Positions 53,922-61,140 of a stretch of DNA of 64,000 nt are shown in pieces (the stretch's first letter is position 1; every line of letters begins with the position of its first letter). Where the stretch lies: NCBI RefSeq assembly GCF_030063415.1, contig NZ_JASITA010000007.1, positions 124,001 through 188,000 of the forward strand. The letters are read 5' to 3'. This DNA comes from Streptomyces sp. H27-C3 (GTDB taxonomy: Bacteria > Actinomycetota > Actinomycetes > Streptomycetales > Streptomycetaceae). The position numbers were made by a program, and so were the translations under genes. The notes beneath the pieces are model-generated. The model ran no database searches. It was given only the letters and a program-made list of their open reading frames with translations, and was not told where the DNA came from.

Positions 53922-55520
53922 GTGATCACCGCCACCGGCATCGAGCTGCGCGCCGGCGCCCGCCTGCTTATCGAGTCCGCCTCCTTCCGTATCGCCAAGG
54001 GCGACCGCATCGGCCTCGTCGGCCGCAACGGAGCGGGCAAGACCACCCTCACCAAGTGCCTCGCCGGCGAAGGCACCCCCGCCGGCGGCACCATCACCCG
54101 CTCCGGCGAGGTCGGCTACCTCCCGCAGGACCCGAGCTCCGGCGACCTCAACATGCTCGCCAGCGACCGCATCCTCTCCGCCCGCGACCTCGACGCCGTT
54201 CTGCGCAAGATGCGGGAGAACGAGGAGCGGATGTCGACCGGACAGGGCGCGACCCGCGACAAGGCGATGAAGAAGTACGAGCGCCTGGAGACGGAGTTCC
54301 TCACCAAGGGCGGGTACGCCGCCGAGGCCGAGGCCGCCACCATCGCCGCCGCGCTCGGGCTGCCCGACCGCGTGCTCGGCCAGGCGCTGCACACGCTCTC
54401 CGGTGGTCAGCGCCGCCGGGTCGAGCTGGCGCGCATCCTCTTCTCGGACGCCGACACCCTGCTCCTCGACGAGCCCACGAACCACCTCGACGCCGACTCG
54501 ATCGTCTGGCTCCGGGACTACCTCAAGTCGTACCGCGGCGGCTTCATCGTGATCTCCCACGATGTCGACCTCGTCGAGACCGTCGTCAACAAGGTCTTCT
54601 ACCTGGACGCCAACCGCTCGCAGATCGATGTCTACAACATGGGCTGGAAGCTGTACCAGCAGCAGCGCGAGGCCGACGAGAAGCGCCGCAAGCGCGAGCG
54701 TCAGAACGCCGAGAAGAAGGCCGCGACCCTCAACTCGCAGGCCGACAAGATGCGCGCCAAGGCGACCAAGACCGTCGCCGCGCAGAACATGGCCAAGCGC
54801 GCCGACCGGCTGCTCGCCGGCCTCGACGCGGTGCGCGTCTCCGACAAGGTCGCCAAGCTGCGCTTCCCGGACCCCTCGCCCTGCGGCAAGACCCCGCTGA
54901 TGGCGGAGGGCCTGTCCAAGTCGTACGGCTCGCTGGAGATCTTCACCGACGTCAACCTGGCCATCGACAAGGGCTCCCGCGTCGTGATCCTCGGCCTCAA
55001 CGGCGCAGGCAAAACGACTCTGCTGAGGCTGCTCGGCGGGGCCGAGACGGCCGACACCGGCGAGGTCATCCCCGGCCACGGCCTCAAGCTCGGCTACTAC
55101 GCCCAGGAGCACGAGACCCTCGACCCGGAGCGCTCGGTCCTGGAGAACATGCGCTCCGCGGCGCCCGACCTCGACCTGGTCTCGGTCCGCAAGACGCTCG
55201 GCTCGTTCCTCTTCAGCGGCGACGACGTCGACAAGCCCGCCAAGGTGCTCTCCGGTGGTGAGAAGACCCGGCTGGCCCTGGCCACCCTGGTCGTCTCGTC
55301 CGCCAACGTCCTGCTCCTCGACGAGCCCACGAACAACCTCGACCCGGCGAGCCGCGAGGAGATCCTCGGCGCCCTGCGCACCTACAAGGGCGCGGTCGTC
55401 CTGGTCACCCACGACGAGGGCGCGGTCGACGCGCTGGAGCCGGAGCGGATCATCCTGCTGCCGGACGGCGTCGAGGACCTGTGGGGCCCGGACTACAAGG
55501 ATCTTGTCTCGCTGGCCTGA
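53922..55520 (+). CDS. ABC-F family ATPase (translation/ribosome-associated type)
   Basis: This 532-residue protein has two ABC domains without membrane segments: Walker A GRNGAGKTT (34-42) and LNGAGKTTLLRLL in the second half, signatures LSGGQRRRVELAR and LSGGEKTRLALAT, and both Walker B strings LLLDEPTN. The charged, coiled-coil interdomain linker (about 250-310, YQQQREADEKRRKRERQNAE) is the P-site tRNA interaction motif of ABC-F proteins. GTG 53922 has GGAG 7 nt upstream. It likely frees stalled ribosomes rather than exporting drugs. A 7-codon leader precedes it. Confidence 0.93.
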   Translation: MITATGIELRAGARLLIESASFRIAKGDRIGLVGRNGAGKTTLTKCLAGEGTPAGGTITRSGEVGYLPQDPSSGDLNMLASDRILSARDLDAVLRKMRENEERMSTGQGATRDKAMKKYERLETEFLTKGGYAAEAEAATIAAALGLPDRVLGQALHTLSGGQRRRVELARILFSDADTLLLDEPTNHLDADSIVWLRDYLKSYRGGFIVISHDVDLVETVVNKVFYLDANRSQIDVYNMGWKLYQQQREADEKRRKRERQNAEKKAATLNSQADKMRAKATKTVAAQNMAKRADRLLAGLDAVRVSDKVAKLRFPDPSPCGKTPLMAEGLSKSYGSLEIFTDVNLAIDKGSRVVILGLNGAGKTTLLRLLGGAETADTGEVIPGHGLKLGYYAQEHETLDPERSVLENMRSAAPDLDLVSVRKTLGSFLFSGDDVDKPAKVLSGGEKTRLALATLVVSSANVLLLDEPTNNLDPASREEILGALRTYKGAVVLVTHDEGAVDALEPERIILLPDGVEDLWGPDYKDLVSLA

Positions 55521-55669
55521 TCCGCCGTCCGACCCCCGCCCGACCTCGGGAACCCCCGGGAGGCCCGGTGATCCCGCTCTGATCCACTTCGACTGGATCA
55601 TTCGGCTTATGGGTGATCCTTCATCTGAGTGAGTGGCTCTCGTACCCCGCGTGTCTTGCAGCGGAAAAC

Positions 55670-55694
55670 GGCCCGTCCCCCCGGGGGGCGGGCC
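55670..55694 (+). terminator. terminator after ABC-F gene
   Basis: GGCCCG-T-CCCCCC (55670-55682) pairs with GGGGGGCGGGCC (55683-55694) with one bulge. An A-run (GGAAAAC) precedes and CTCT follows. The 150 nt between the stop and this hairpin, and the 180 nt after it, show no gene except the gbn leader. Confidence 0.75.
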
Positions 55695-55876
55695 CTCTGC
55701 GTTCCATTGATCCTTTGACCCTGCTGACCTGCTGCTTCCCGCCCCGACCCGCTTCACCGCACGCCACAGAACAGGTGGAATGTCGAATTCCGCTCATGGC
55801 GGGCGGCGCCCGTTCGGTCAACCTAGTTGCACGGACCTTGCCGAATGGGTGGCCAGGAAGCCCCGGAGGGGTGATC

Positions 55877-55903
55877 ATGAGAGTCCAGAGCGCACTTCCT
55901 TGA
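55877..55903 (+). CDS. 8-codon leader ORF MRVQSALP upstream of gbn
   Basis: ATG at 55877 follows a strong GGAGGGG site by 6 nt and encodes MRVQSALP, ending TGA at 55901-55903. That TGA is the first part of gbn's own ribosome site TGAGGAGG. Termination on this leader would place ribosomes right at the gbn start, so it can couple or gate gbn translation. Could be fortuitous, but the strong site argues otherwise. Confidence 0.5.
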   Translation: MRVQSALP

Positions 55904-55913
55904 GGAGGCACGG

Positions 55914-56135
55914 GTGGCCGAGACTCTGAAGAAGGGCAGCCGGGTAACCGGCGCCGCGCGCGACAAGCTCGCGGCAGACCTGAAGAAGAAGTACGACTCC
56001 GGTGCGAGCATCCGGGCGTTGGCCGAAGAGACCGGCCGCTCCTATGGGTTCGTACACCGGATGCTCAGCGAGTCCGGAGTCACGCTGCGGGGACGCGGCG
56101 GGGCGACGCGAGGCAAGAAGGCCACTTCGGGCTGA
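55914..56135 (+). CDS. gbn: small helix-turn-helix nucleoid protein Gbn-like
   Basis: This 73-residue basic protein has Lys-rich N-terminus (AETLKKGSRVTGAARDKLAA) and a helix-turn-helix at about 32-54 (IRALAEETGRSYGFVHRMLS), with an Arg/Gly/Lys tail. It matches S. coelicolor SCO1839 as I recall it, named Gbn for GATC-binding nucleoid protein. It should bind many GATC sites and shape development-linked expression. GTG 55914 has GAGGAGG upstream. A short leader ORF overlaps that site. Confidence 0.9.
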   Translation: MAETLKKGSRVTGAARDKLAADLKKKYDSGASIRALAEETGRSYGFVHRMLSESGVTLRGRGGATRGKKATSG

Positions 56136-56176
56136 CGGTCGCGCGGGCCAGTCCGGCTCACCGGTTTTGGTGGTGG

Positions 56177-56208
56177 CCACCCGGTCGGTCGCATGATCGG
56201 CCGGGTGG
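56177..56208 (+). terminator. hairpin after gbn
   Basis: CCACCCGG (56177-56184) pairs with CCGGGTGG (56201-56208), loop 16 nt. Followed by TTACT. It separates gbn from the next gene. Confidence 0.5.
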
Positions 56209-56265
56209 TTACTGTGCAGTCACTTATCTGATCTGCCCGACTGCCACCCGAACCGGAGGCCCTTC

Positions 56266-57057
56266 ATGGCTTCGCTCGACTCCATGTTCGACAAGGACGG
56301 CGTACGACTCACCGTCGAGGACGCCGTTGCCACGGTAACTCTGACCAATCCGGCCAAACGCAACGCCCAGTCTCCCGCTCTGTGGCGGGCGTTGTCAGAG
56401 GCCGGACGGTCGCTTCCGGGCAACGTGCGGGTCGTGGTGCTGTGCGGCGAGGGCAAGTCCTTCTCCGCCGGCCTGGACCGGCGGGCGTTCACACCCGAAG
56501 GGTTCGACGGTGAGCCGTCCTTCCTCGATCTGGCGCGCGGTTCCGACGGCGACCTCGACGAGGTCATCGCCGAGTACCAGGCCGCGTTCACCTGGTGGCG
56601 GCGCAGCGACCTCGTCACCATCGCCGCCGTCCAGGGCCACGCCATCGGCGCGGGCTTCCAGCTCGCCCTCGCCTGCGACCTGCGGGTCGTCGCCGACGAC
56701 GTGCAGTTCGCCATGCGCGAGACCAGCCTCGGGCTGGTCCCCGACCTCACCGGCACCCACCCGCTGACCCATCTCGTCGGCTACGCACGCGCGCTGGAGA
56801 TCTGCGCGACGGGCCGCTTCGTCCATGCGGCGGAGGCCGAGCGTCTGGGCCTCGCCAACCTCGTCGTGCCCGTCGAAGAACTCGACGGCGCCGTGGCCGA
56901 CCTGGCCGCGGCGCTGCTGGCCGCGCCGCGCGACGCCGTGATCGAGACCAAGGCGCTGCTACAGGCTGCGCCTTCCCGTACGTACGAGGAGCAGCGCACC
57001 GCCGAGCGTGCGGCGCAGGCCCGCCGACTCCGCGACCTCGCGGGCCTCTCGGACTAG
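56266..57057 (+). CDS. enoyl-CoA hydratase/isomerase family protein
   Basis: This 263-residue crotonase-fold protein has the CoA loop VVVLCGEGKSFSAGLDRRAF, the oxyanion helix IAAVQGHAIGAGFQLALACD, and LGLVPDLTGTHPLTHLVGYA. Position of the usual second glutamate is occupied by Asp (VPDL), which leaves hydratase versus isomerase activity undecided. Typical length for the family. It is a stand-alone gene with its own spacer. Confidence 0.87.
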   Translation: MASLDSMFDKDGVRLTVEDAVATVTLTNPAKRNAQSPALWRALSEAGRSLPGNVRVVVLCGEGKSFSAGLDRRAFTPEGFDGEPSFLDLARGSDGDLDEVIAEYQAAFTWWRRSDLVTIAAVQGHAIGAGFQLALACDLRVVADDVQFAMRETSLGLVPDLTGTHPLTHLVGYARALEICATGRFVHAAEAERLGLANLVVPVEELDGAVADLAAALLAAPRDAVIETKALLQAAPSRTYEEQRTAERAAQARRLRDLAGLSD

Positions 57058-57145
57058 GGGGAGCCGACCGATCTCCGCGGCGGATGTGTGTGCCACGCCC
57101 CGCGACGCCGCGGAGATCGACCGGACACTCCCCAGGGCCGCCGGC

Positions 57146-57838
57146 TCACTGCCCGATGCCGGTCACCAGGACGGCCACCGTGGGGTGGCCGTCCTGCGAC
57201 TTCGCGACCGCCGCGCGCACGGCCAGTGCCACATCCAGCGCCCGATGATCCGCCGCCGTCGCCAGCTCCACCCGTACATGACCGTCCGCCAAGTGCACGG
57301 GCGCACCCAGGTTGCTGGTCAGACGCAGAACCCCGGGTACGGAAACGGCCGCAGCGGCGGCCCGCTCCCGGGGGCCGTCCGGGCCGGGTGGCCCGGCGTC
57401 GTTTCCCCCGGTCGGCCCAGTGGCGTCCTTCGATAGGGGCGCCGCGTCCAGCAGGCCCGTGACCCGCAGGTCCACCTCCGCGATCGCGAGCCCGAGCCGG
57501 TCGGAAGCCGTCGCCAGCAGTGCCTCCCGCAACCGTCCGGCCGCCTGTGGCAGCGGCTCGTCGGCCGTGGCGGCGAAGTCCGCCTCGATCCGCAGCGGCC
57601 CCGGCGGCAGCGCGCTCGGCGGCGGCGGTACGGCCGGCGTGCCCGCCGATTCCGGGTCGCTGAGCGCGATCCGGAGCGTCCCCAGGCCGACGCCCGTGAC
57701 ACTCGCCGCAGCGCCCCGCAGTACCGCCACGGCGGCCCGTTCCGCCAGCCACGCGCCGTCCGCGGCCCCGCCCAGCGGCAGCAGTCTGCCCAGGCCCAGC
57801 CGCTCCCGTACCGCCTGCGTCCATCCGTCAGGTGCCAT
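57146..57838 (-). CDS. protein with two Asp23-like halves (often mislabelled P10-like)
   Basis: This 230-residue protein shows two similar segments: residues about 30-125 (WLAERAAVAVLRGAAASVTG ... LGLAIAEVDLRVTGLLD) and about 165-230 (SVPGVLRLTSNLGAPVHLAD ... VRAAVAKSQDGHPTVAVLVT). Each follows the Asp23 pattern 'V.GV ... v.v.l ... l...vr.av ...v.v.v'. A Gly/Pro/Asp linker joins them. It is divergent from the Asp23 operon, 94 nt away, so it probably belongs to the same envelope system. The two-domain reading is my inference. ATG 57838 chosen; ATG 57883 also possible. Confidence 0.72.
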   Translation of the reverse strand: MAPDGWTQAVRERLGLGRLLPLGGAADGAWLAERAAVAVLRGAAASVTGVGLGTLRIALSDPESAGTPAVPPPPSALPPGPLRIEADFAATADEPLPQAAGRLREALLATASDRLGLAIAEVDLRVTGLLDAAPLSKDATGPTGGNDAGPPGPDGPRERAAAAAVSVPGVLRLTSNLGAPVHLADGHVRVELATAADHRALDVALAVRAAVAKSQDGHPTVAVLVTGIGQ

Positions 57839-57932
57839 GGCCCCAGCCTGCCGCATCCACGGCGCGAGATCGGGCATCGGCACCTAATGTGGGCAGCGAA
57901 GTCCAGTACCGCTCGGAAAGGGAAGAACGGCG

Positions 57933-58418
57933 ATGACTGACACAGCACAGCGCAATCAGCCCGAGAACCCTCTCAAGGGGCCGGAGGGCGACGGGTCGAA
58001 AACCTCGACCGTCAGGCGGGGTGGCGGCTCTCCGGCCTCCCGTGGCCGTACCACCATCGCCGACGGCGTGGTGGAGAAGATCGCCGGTCTCGCGGCCCGC
58101 GACGTGGACGGCGTCCACGCCATGGGCAGTGGCCTCTCCCGCACCTTCGGAGCTGTCCGCGACCGGGTGCCCGGTGGCGCCAAGTCCGTCAGCCGCGGAG
58201 TGAAGGCCGAGGTCGGCGAGGTGCAGACCGCCCTCGACCTGGAGATCGTCGTCGACTACGGCGTCTCGATCGCCGATGTCGCCCGCGACGTCCGCGAGAA
58301 CGTCATCTCGGCGGTGGAGCGCATGACGGGCCTCGAAGTCGTCGAGGTCAATATCGCGGTCAGCGATGTGAAGCTGCCCGACGAGGAGGACGACGAGCCG
58401 GAACAGCGCCTGCAGTAG
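57933..58418 (+). CDS. Asp23/Gls24 envelope-stress protein
   Basis: This 161-residue protein has a disordered charged N-terminus (about 1-38), then the Asp23 domain: RTTIADGVVEKIAGLAARDV, VDGVHAMGSG, LDLEIVVDYGVSIADVARDV, VERMTGLEVVEVNIAVSDVK. It is soluble and would be held at the membrane by the AmaP protein encoded downstream. First gene of a five-gene plus-strand unit. Good RBS GGGAAG upstream. Confidence 0.92.
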   Translation: MTDTAQRNQPENPLKGPEGDGSKTSTVRRGGGSPASRGRTTIADGVVEKIAGLAARDVDGVHAMGSGLSRTFGAVRDRVPGGAKSVSRGVKAEVGEVQTALDLEIVVDYGVSIADVARDVRENVISAVERMTGLEVVEVNIAVSDVKLPDEEDDEPEQRLQ

Positions 58419-58463
58419 GCGTCCAGGGTCCGGTTTCAGCCGAACACAGTTGAGGAGCGCAGG

Positions 58464-58655
58464 ATGAGCATGGCGGTGGTCGGCCTGTTGGCCGGTATGG
58501 CGCTCGGGTTCGCCGGATACTTCGGCGGCTTCGGAGCCTTTCTGCTGGTCGCGGCGCTGGGCGCGATCGGTTTCGTGGCGGGCCGGTTCCTCGACGGCGA
58601 CCTGGACCCCGGCGACTTTTTCCGCGCACGTGAACGCGGCGACCGGCCGAGGTGA
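58464..58655 (+). CDS. small membrane protein of the Asp23 operon
   Basis: This 63-residue protein has two hydrophobic Gly/Ala-rich helices (about 3-20 and 24-43) and a charged tail GDLDPGDFFRARERGDRPR. It resembles the DUF2273-type small proteins found next to Asp23/AmaP genes. Its stop overlaps the next start (GTGA). GAGGAG precedes the ATG. Confidence 0.85.
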   Translation: MSMAVVGLLAGMALGFAGYFGGFGAFLLVAALGAIGFVAGRFLDGDLDPGDFFRARERGDRPR

Positions 58656-59008
58656 CCGCGATGGCCTCCGGCCGCGTCGAGGCCGCGGAGCGTGGCGCGA
58701 CCCTGATCGCCGACCGGGTCGTCGCGAAGATCGCCTCGCAGGCGGCGCGTGAGGCGCTCGGCGCCGCGCCGGACGCCGGCTCGGCGCCGCACGCCACGGT
58801 GACCGTCCACCACGACACGGCGCGGGTACGGGTCAGTGTCGAACTGGGCTATCCCTCCGACATCGGCGGCCAGTGCCGCGCGGTGCGTCGCCAAGTCGCC
58901 CAGCGAGTAAAGGTGTTGGCGGGGATGGAAGTGCCGGAGGTGGCGGTTCAGGTCGAGCGGCTGCACTCGGCGAAGGTGCTCGTCGCGGAACGGGGGAGGA
59001 TCCGATGA
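58652..59008 (+). CDS. second Asp23/Gls24-family protein
   Basis: This 118-residue protein has the Asp23 domain almost alone: GATLIADRVVAKIASQAARE, VTVHHDTARVRVSVELGYPS, VKVLAGMEVPEVAVQVERLH. Paralogue of the 57933 gene but lacking its long N-terminal tail. The GTG at 58652 overlaps the upstream stop; the ATG at 58661 is an alternative. It overlaps the next gene by 4 nt. Confidence 0.88.
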   Translation: MTAMASGRVEAAERGATLIADRVVAKIASQAAREALGAAPDAGSAPHATVTVHHDTARVRVSVELGYPSDIGGQCRAVRRQVAQRVKVLAGMEVPEVAVQVERLHSAKVLVAERGRIR

Positions 59009-59733
59009 ACGAACCCGACAGGCCGGACGGTTCCATGGGTCCGGACAACGCCCTGGGCGGCGCTACCCCCGAGGGCCATACGCAGCGGCTGCCCGTCATC
59101 GAGCGCGAGCCCGATCCGGCGGAGTTCGACCAGTCGGCCTCCGCGGCGGCGTACGAACCGGTGCCGGTGCTCGAAGCGGGCAGCGGCGGCAGGGCCGGCC
59201 GGTTCTGGTCGCCGCGTCGCGTGCCGGCCGCGCTGCTCGCCCTCGTGGCGCTCGGCGCCACCGGCCTGCTGCTTTACGACATCGCGGCGGTACGGGCCGA
59301 CCACAGCGCGATGCGCTGGCGCCGCGAGCTGGCCTCGCAACTCGCGGACCGCCCCCTGGACAATGTGTGGGTGCTGGTCGGCGCGGGCGTGGCGATGGCG
59401 CTTGGCCTGTGGCTGTTGATCCTCGCCTGCACGCCGGGACTGCGCGCCCTGCTGCCGATGCGGCGCGACAGCGCAGACGTGCGCGCGGGGCTCGACCGTG
59501 ACGCGGCGGCGCTGGTGCTGCGCGACCGGGCCATGGAGGTCTCCGGGGTGCAGTCCGCGAAGGTCCGCGTGGGCCGGTCCAAGGTGGCGGTGCGTGCTGT
59601 TTCCCACTTCCGTGAACTCGACGACGTACGAACCGACTTGGACGCCGCGCTCGGCGCGGGGATCCGCCAGCTCGGACTGGCGGGGCAGCCGGGGCTTTCC
59701 GTGCGTGTCGGCCGTCCGGCCAAGAAGAGGTGA
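59005..59733 (+). CDS. DUF6286-type membrane protein with Asp23-like C-terminus
   Basis: This 242-residue protein has an acidic N-terminal tail, two membrane helices (about 72-92 and 120-142), and a C-terminal domain with the Asp23-like pattern VLRDRAMEVSGVQSAKVRVG, KVAVRAVSHFRELDDVRTDL, QPGLSVRVGRP. It may anchor Asp23 proteins or form a mixed complex with them. ATGA overlap with the gene upstream and 7 nt to the next gene. Confidence 0.82.
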   Translation: MNEPDRPDGSMGPDNALGGATPEGHTQRLPVIEREPDPAEFDQSASAAAYEPVPVLEAGSGGRAGRFWSPRRVPAALLALVALGATGLLLYDIAAVRADHSAMRWRRELASQLADRPLDNVWVLVGAGVAMALGLWLLILACTPGLRALLPMRRDSADVRAGLDRDAAALVLRDRAMEVSGVQSAKVRVGRSKVAVRAVSHFRELDDVRTDLDAALGAGIRQLGLAGQPGLSVRVGRPAKKR

Positions 59734-59740
59734 CCCGGCG

Positions 59741-60319
59741 ATGCTGAAGACGGTCAATCGCGTCCTGCTCGGGCTCGCCGGGCTTGTGCTGCTCGCTCTC
59801 GGTGGCGCGGTGCTCGCCGCCGGGCTCGGCCTGTCCGTGCCGTCCTGGTCGCCCTTCGACGGGAAGGGCGATGTCCTGCTGAGCGAGGCGGCCCGTACCC
59901 GGTGGCGGGACGACGGCTGGTGGTGGCCCACAGTCGTCGCGGCCCTGGCCGTGCTGGTCCTGCTCGCCCTGTGGTGGCTGCTGGCCCAGCTGCGCCGAGC
60001 CCGCCTCGCCGAGGTACTGGTCGACAGCGGCGACGGTGAAGGGGCGCTGCTGCGCGGGAGGGCGCTGGAGGGCGCGGTGGCGAGCGAGGCGACGCTGATG
60101 GACGGCGTACAGCGCGCGCAGGTGCGGCTGACGGGGCGTCGGGGCGCGCCCGAGGCGCGGGTCGGGCTGGTCCTGGAGGCCTACGCGGATCCGGCGCAGG
60201 CCCTGGCCGGCCTCACGTGCGAGGCGCTGGCGCACGCACGCGACTCGGCGGGGCTCGCGGCCCTGCCTGCGGAGGTCCGGCTGCGGGCGGTCCGGCACCG
60301 GGCCCAGCGGGTGACGTGA
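59741..60319 (+). CDS. amaP: AmaP-like membrane anchor of Asp23
   Basis: This 192-residue protein has two membrane helices (about 5-30 and 62-84) with a Trp-rich external loop WRDDGWWWPTVV, and a cytoplasmic domain with Asp23-like features (SEATLMDGVQRAQVRLTGRR, VGLVLEAYADPAQALAGLTC). AmaP is the known membrane anchor of Asp23 in Staphylococcus. Last gene of the five-gene run, ended by a strong hairpin. Confidence 0.85.
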   Translation: MLKTVNRVLLGLAGLVLLALGGAVLAAGLGLSVPSWSPFDGKGDVLLSEAARTRWRDDGWWWPTVVAALAVLVLLALWWLLAQLRRARLAEVLVDSGDGEGALLRGRALEGAVASEATLMDGVQRAQVRLTGRRGAPEARVGLVLEAYADPAQALAGLTCEALAHARDSAGLAALPAEVRLRAVRHRAQRVT

Positions 60320-60321
60320 CG

Positions 60322-60351
60322 TGAGGGGGGGCCGGGCCCGAGCCCCCCTCA
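60322..60351. terminator. bidirectional terminator between convergent amaP and SDR genes
   Basis: TGAGGGGGGGC (60322-60332) pairs with GCCCCCCTCA (60342-60351) with one bulged G. An inner GGGCCC is also present. Confidence 0.7.
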
Positions 60352-60380
60352 AGCCCGCCACTGGTGGAGGTGGCGAAGGC

Positions 60381-61136
60381 CTAGAAGCCGTGCCGGGATC
60401 CGCCGTCGATCGGGAGCATCGTGCCCGTCAGATACGACGCCGCGGGGGACAGCAGGAACGCCGCCGCCTTGCCGAACTCCTCCGGCCTGCCGTAACGCCC
60501 CAGAGGGATGCGGGACTCGTTGGCCGCGCGTGCGGTGTCCGGCTCGCCCGACAGCGCGTCGAGCTGGCGCACCCGGTCCGTGTCGATCCGGGCGGGCAGC
60601 AGGCCGATGACGCGGATACCGCGCGGGCCCAGCTCGACGGAGAGGGACTTCGCGAAGCCGGCCAGGCCGGGGCGCAGGCCGTTGGAGATGGTCAGGCCGG
60701 GGATCGGCTCGTGCACCGAGCCCGACAGCACGAAGCCGATGACGCCACCCTCGGTGAGCGAAGCCGCCGCCGTCCGGGCCAGCCGGACCGCGCCGAGGAA
60801 GACCGACTCGAAGGCCGCCTGCCACTGGTCGTCCGTATTGTCCGCGGCGGAACCCGGCGCGGGACCACCGACGCTGATGAGAATGCCGTCGAAGCGGCCG
60901 AAGTGCGTACGGGCGGCGTCGACGAGCCGCTGGGCCCCCGCCGGGTCGGCGTTGTCGGCGGCGACACCGACGGCGTTCGGGCCGAGCTCCGCGGCGGCCT
61001 CGGCCACCGTCTTCTCGTCCCGGCCGGTGAGCACGACCTTCGCGCCGTCCGCGGTCAGCTCGCGGGCGGAGGCGAGGCCCAGCCCACGAGTGGCGCCGGT
61101 GACGACATAAACGCGGTCCTTCAGTCCAAGATCCAT
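60381..61136 (-). CDS. short-chain dehydrogenase/reductase with atypical active site
   Basis: This 251-residue Rossmann-fold protein has TGATRGLG at 13-20, the NAG-like DNAD region, GILISVGGPAPG, and a C-terminal SDR tail SPAASYLTGTMLPIDGGSRH. The canonical catalytic YxxxK is replaced: the aligned position reads SNGLR (151-155), so Tyr is Ser and Lys is Arg. A group of divergent SDRs has this pattern, so it may be an alternative catalytic solution or a non-catalytic regulator. It ends by the AmaP terminator. Confidence 0.82.
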   Translation of the reverse strand: MDLGLKDRVYVVTGATRGLGLASARELTADGAKVVLTGRDEKTVAEAAAELGPNAVGVAADNADPAGAQRLVDAARTHFGRFDGILISVGGPAPGSAADNTDDQWQAAFESVFLGAVRLARTAAASLTEGGVIGFVLSGSVHEPIPGLTISNGLRPGLAGFAKSLSVELGPRGIRVIGLLPARIDTDRVRQLDALSGEPDTARAANESRIPLGRYGRPEEFGKAAAFLLSPAASYLTGTMLPIDGGSRHGF

Positions 61137-61140
61137 GGCC

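Noticed and set aside
53652..55757. 701-codon minus-strand frame opposite the ABC-F gene
   Set aside because: Covers a clear ABC-F coding region on the other strand; composition is a GC-frame artefact.
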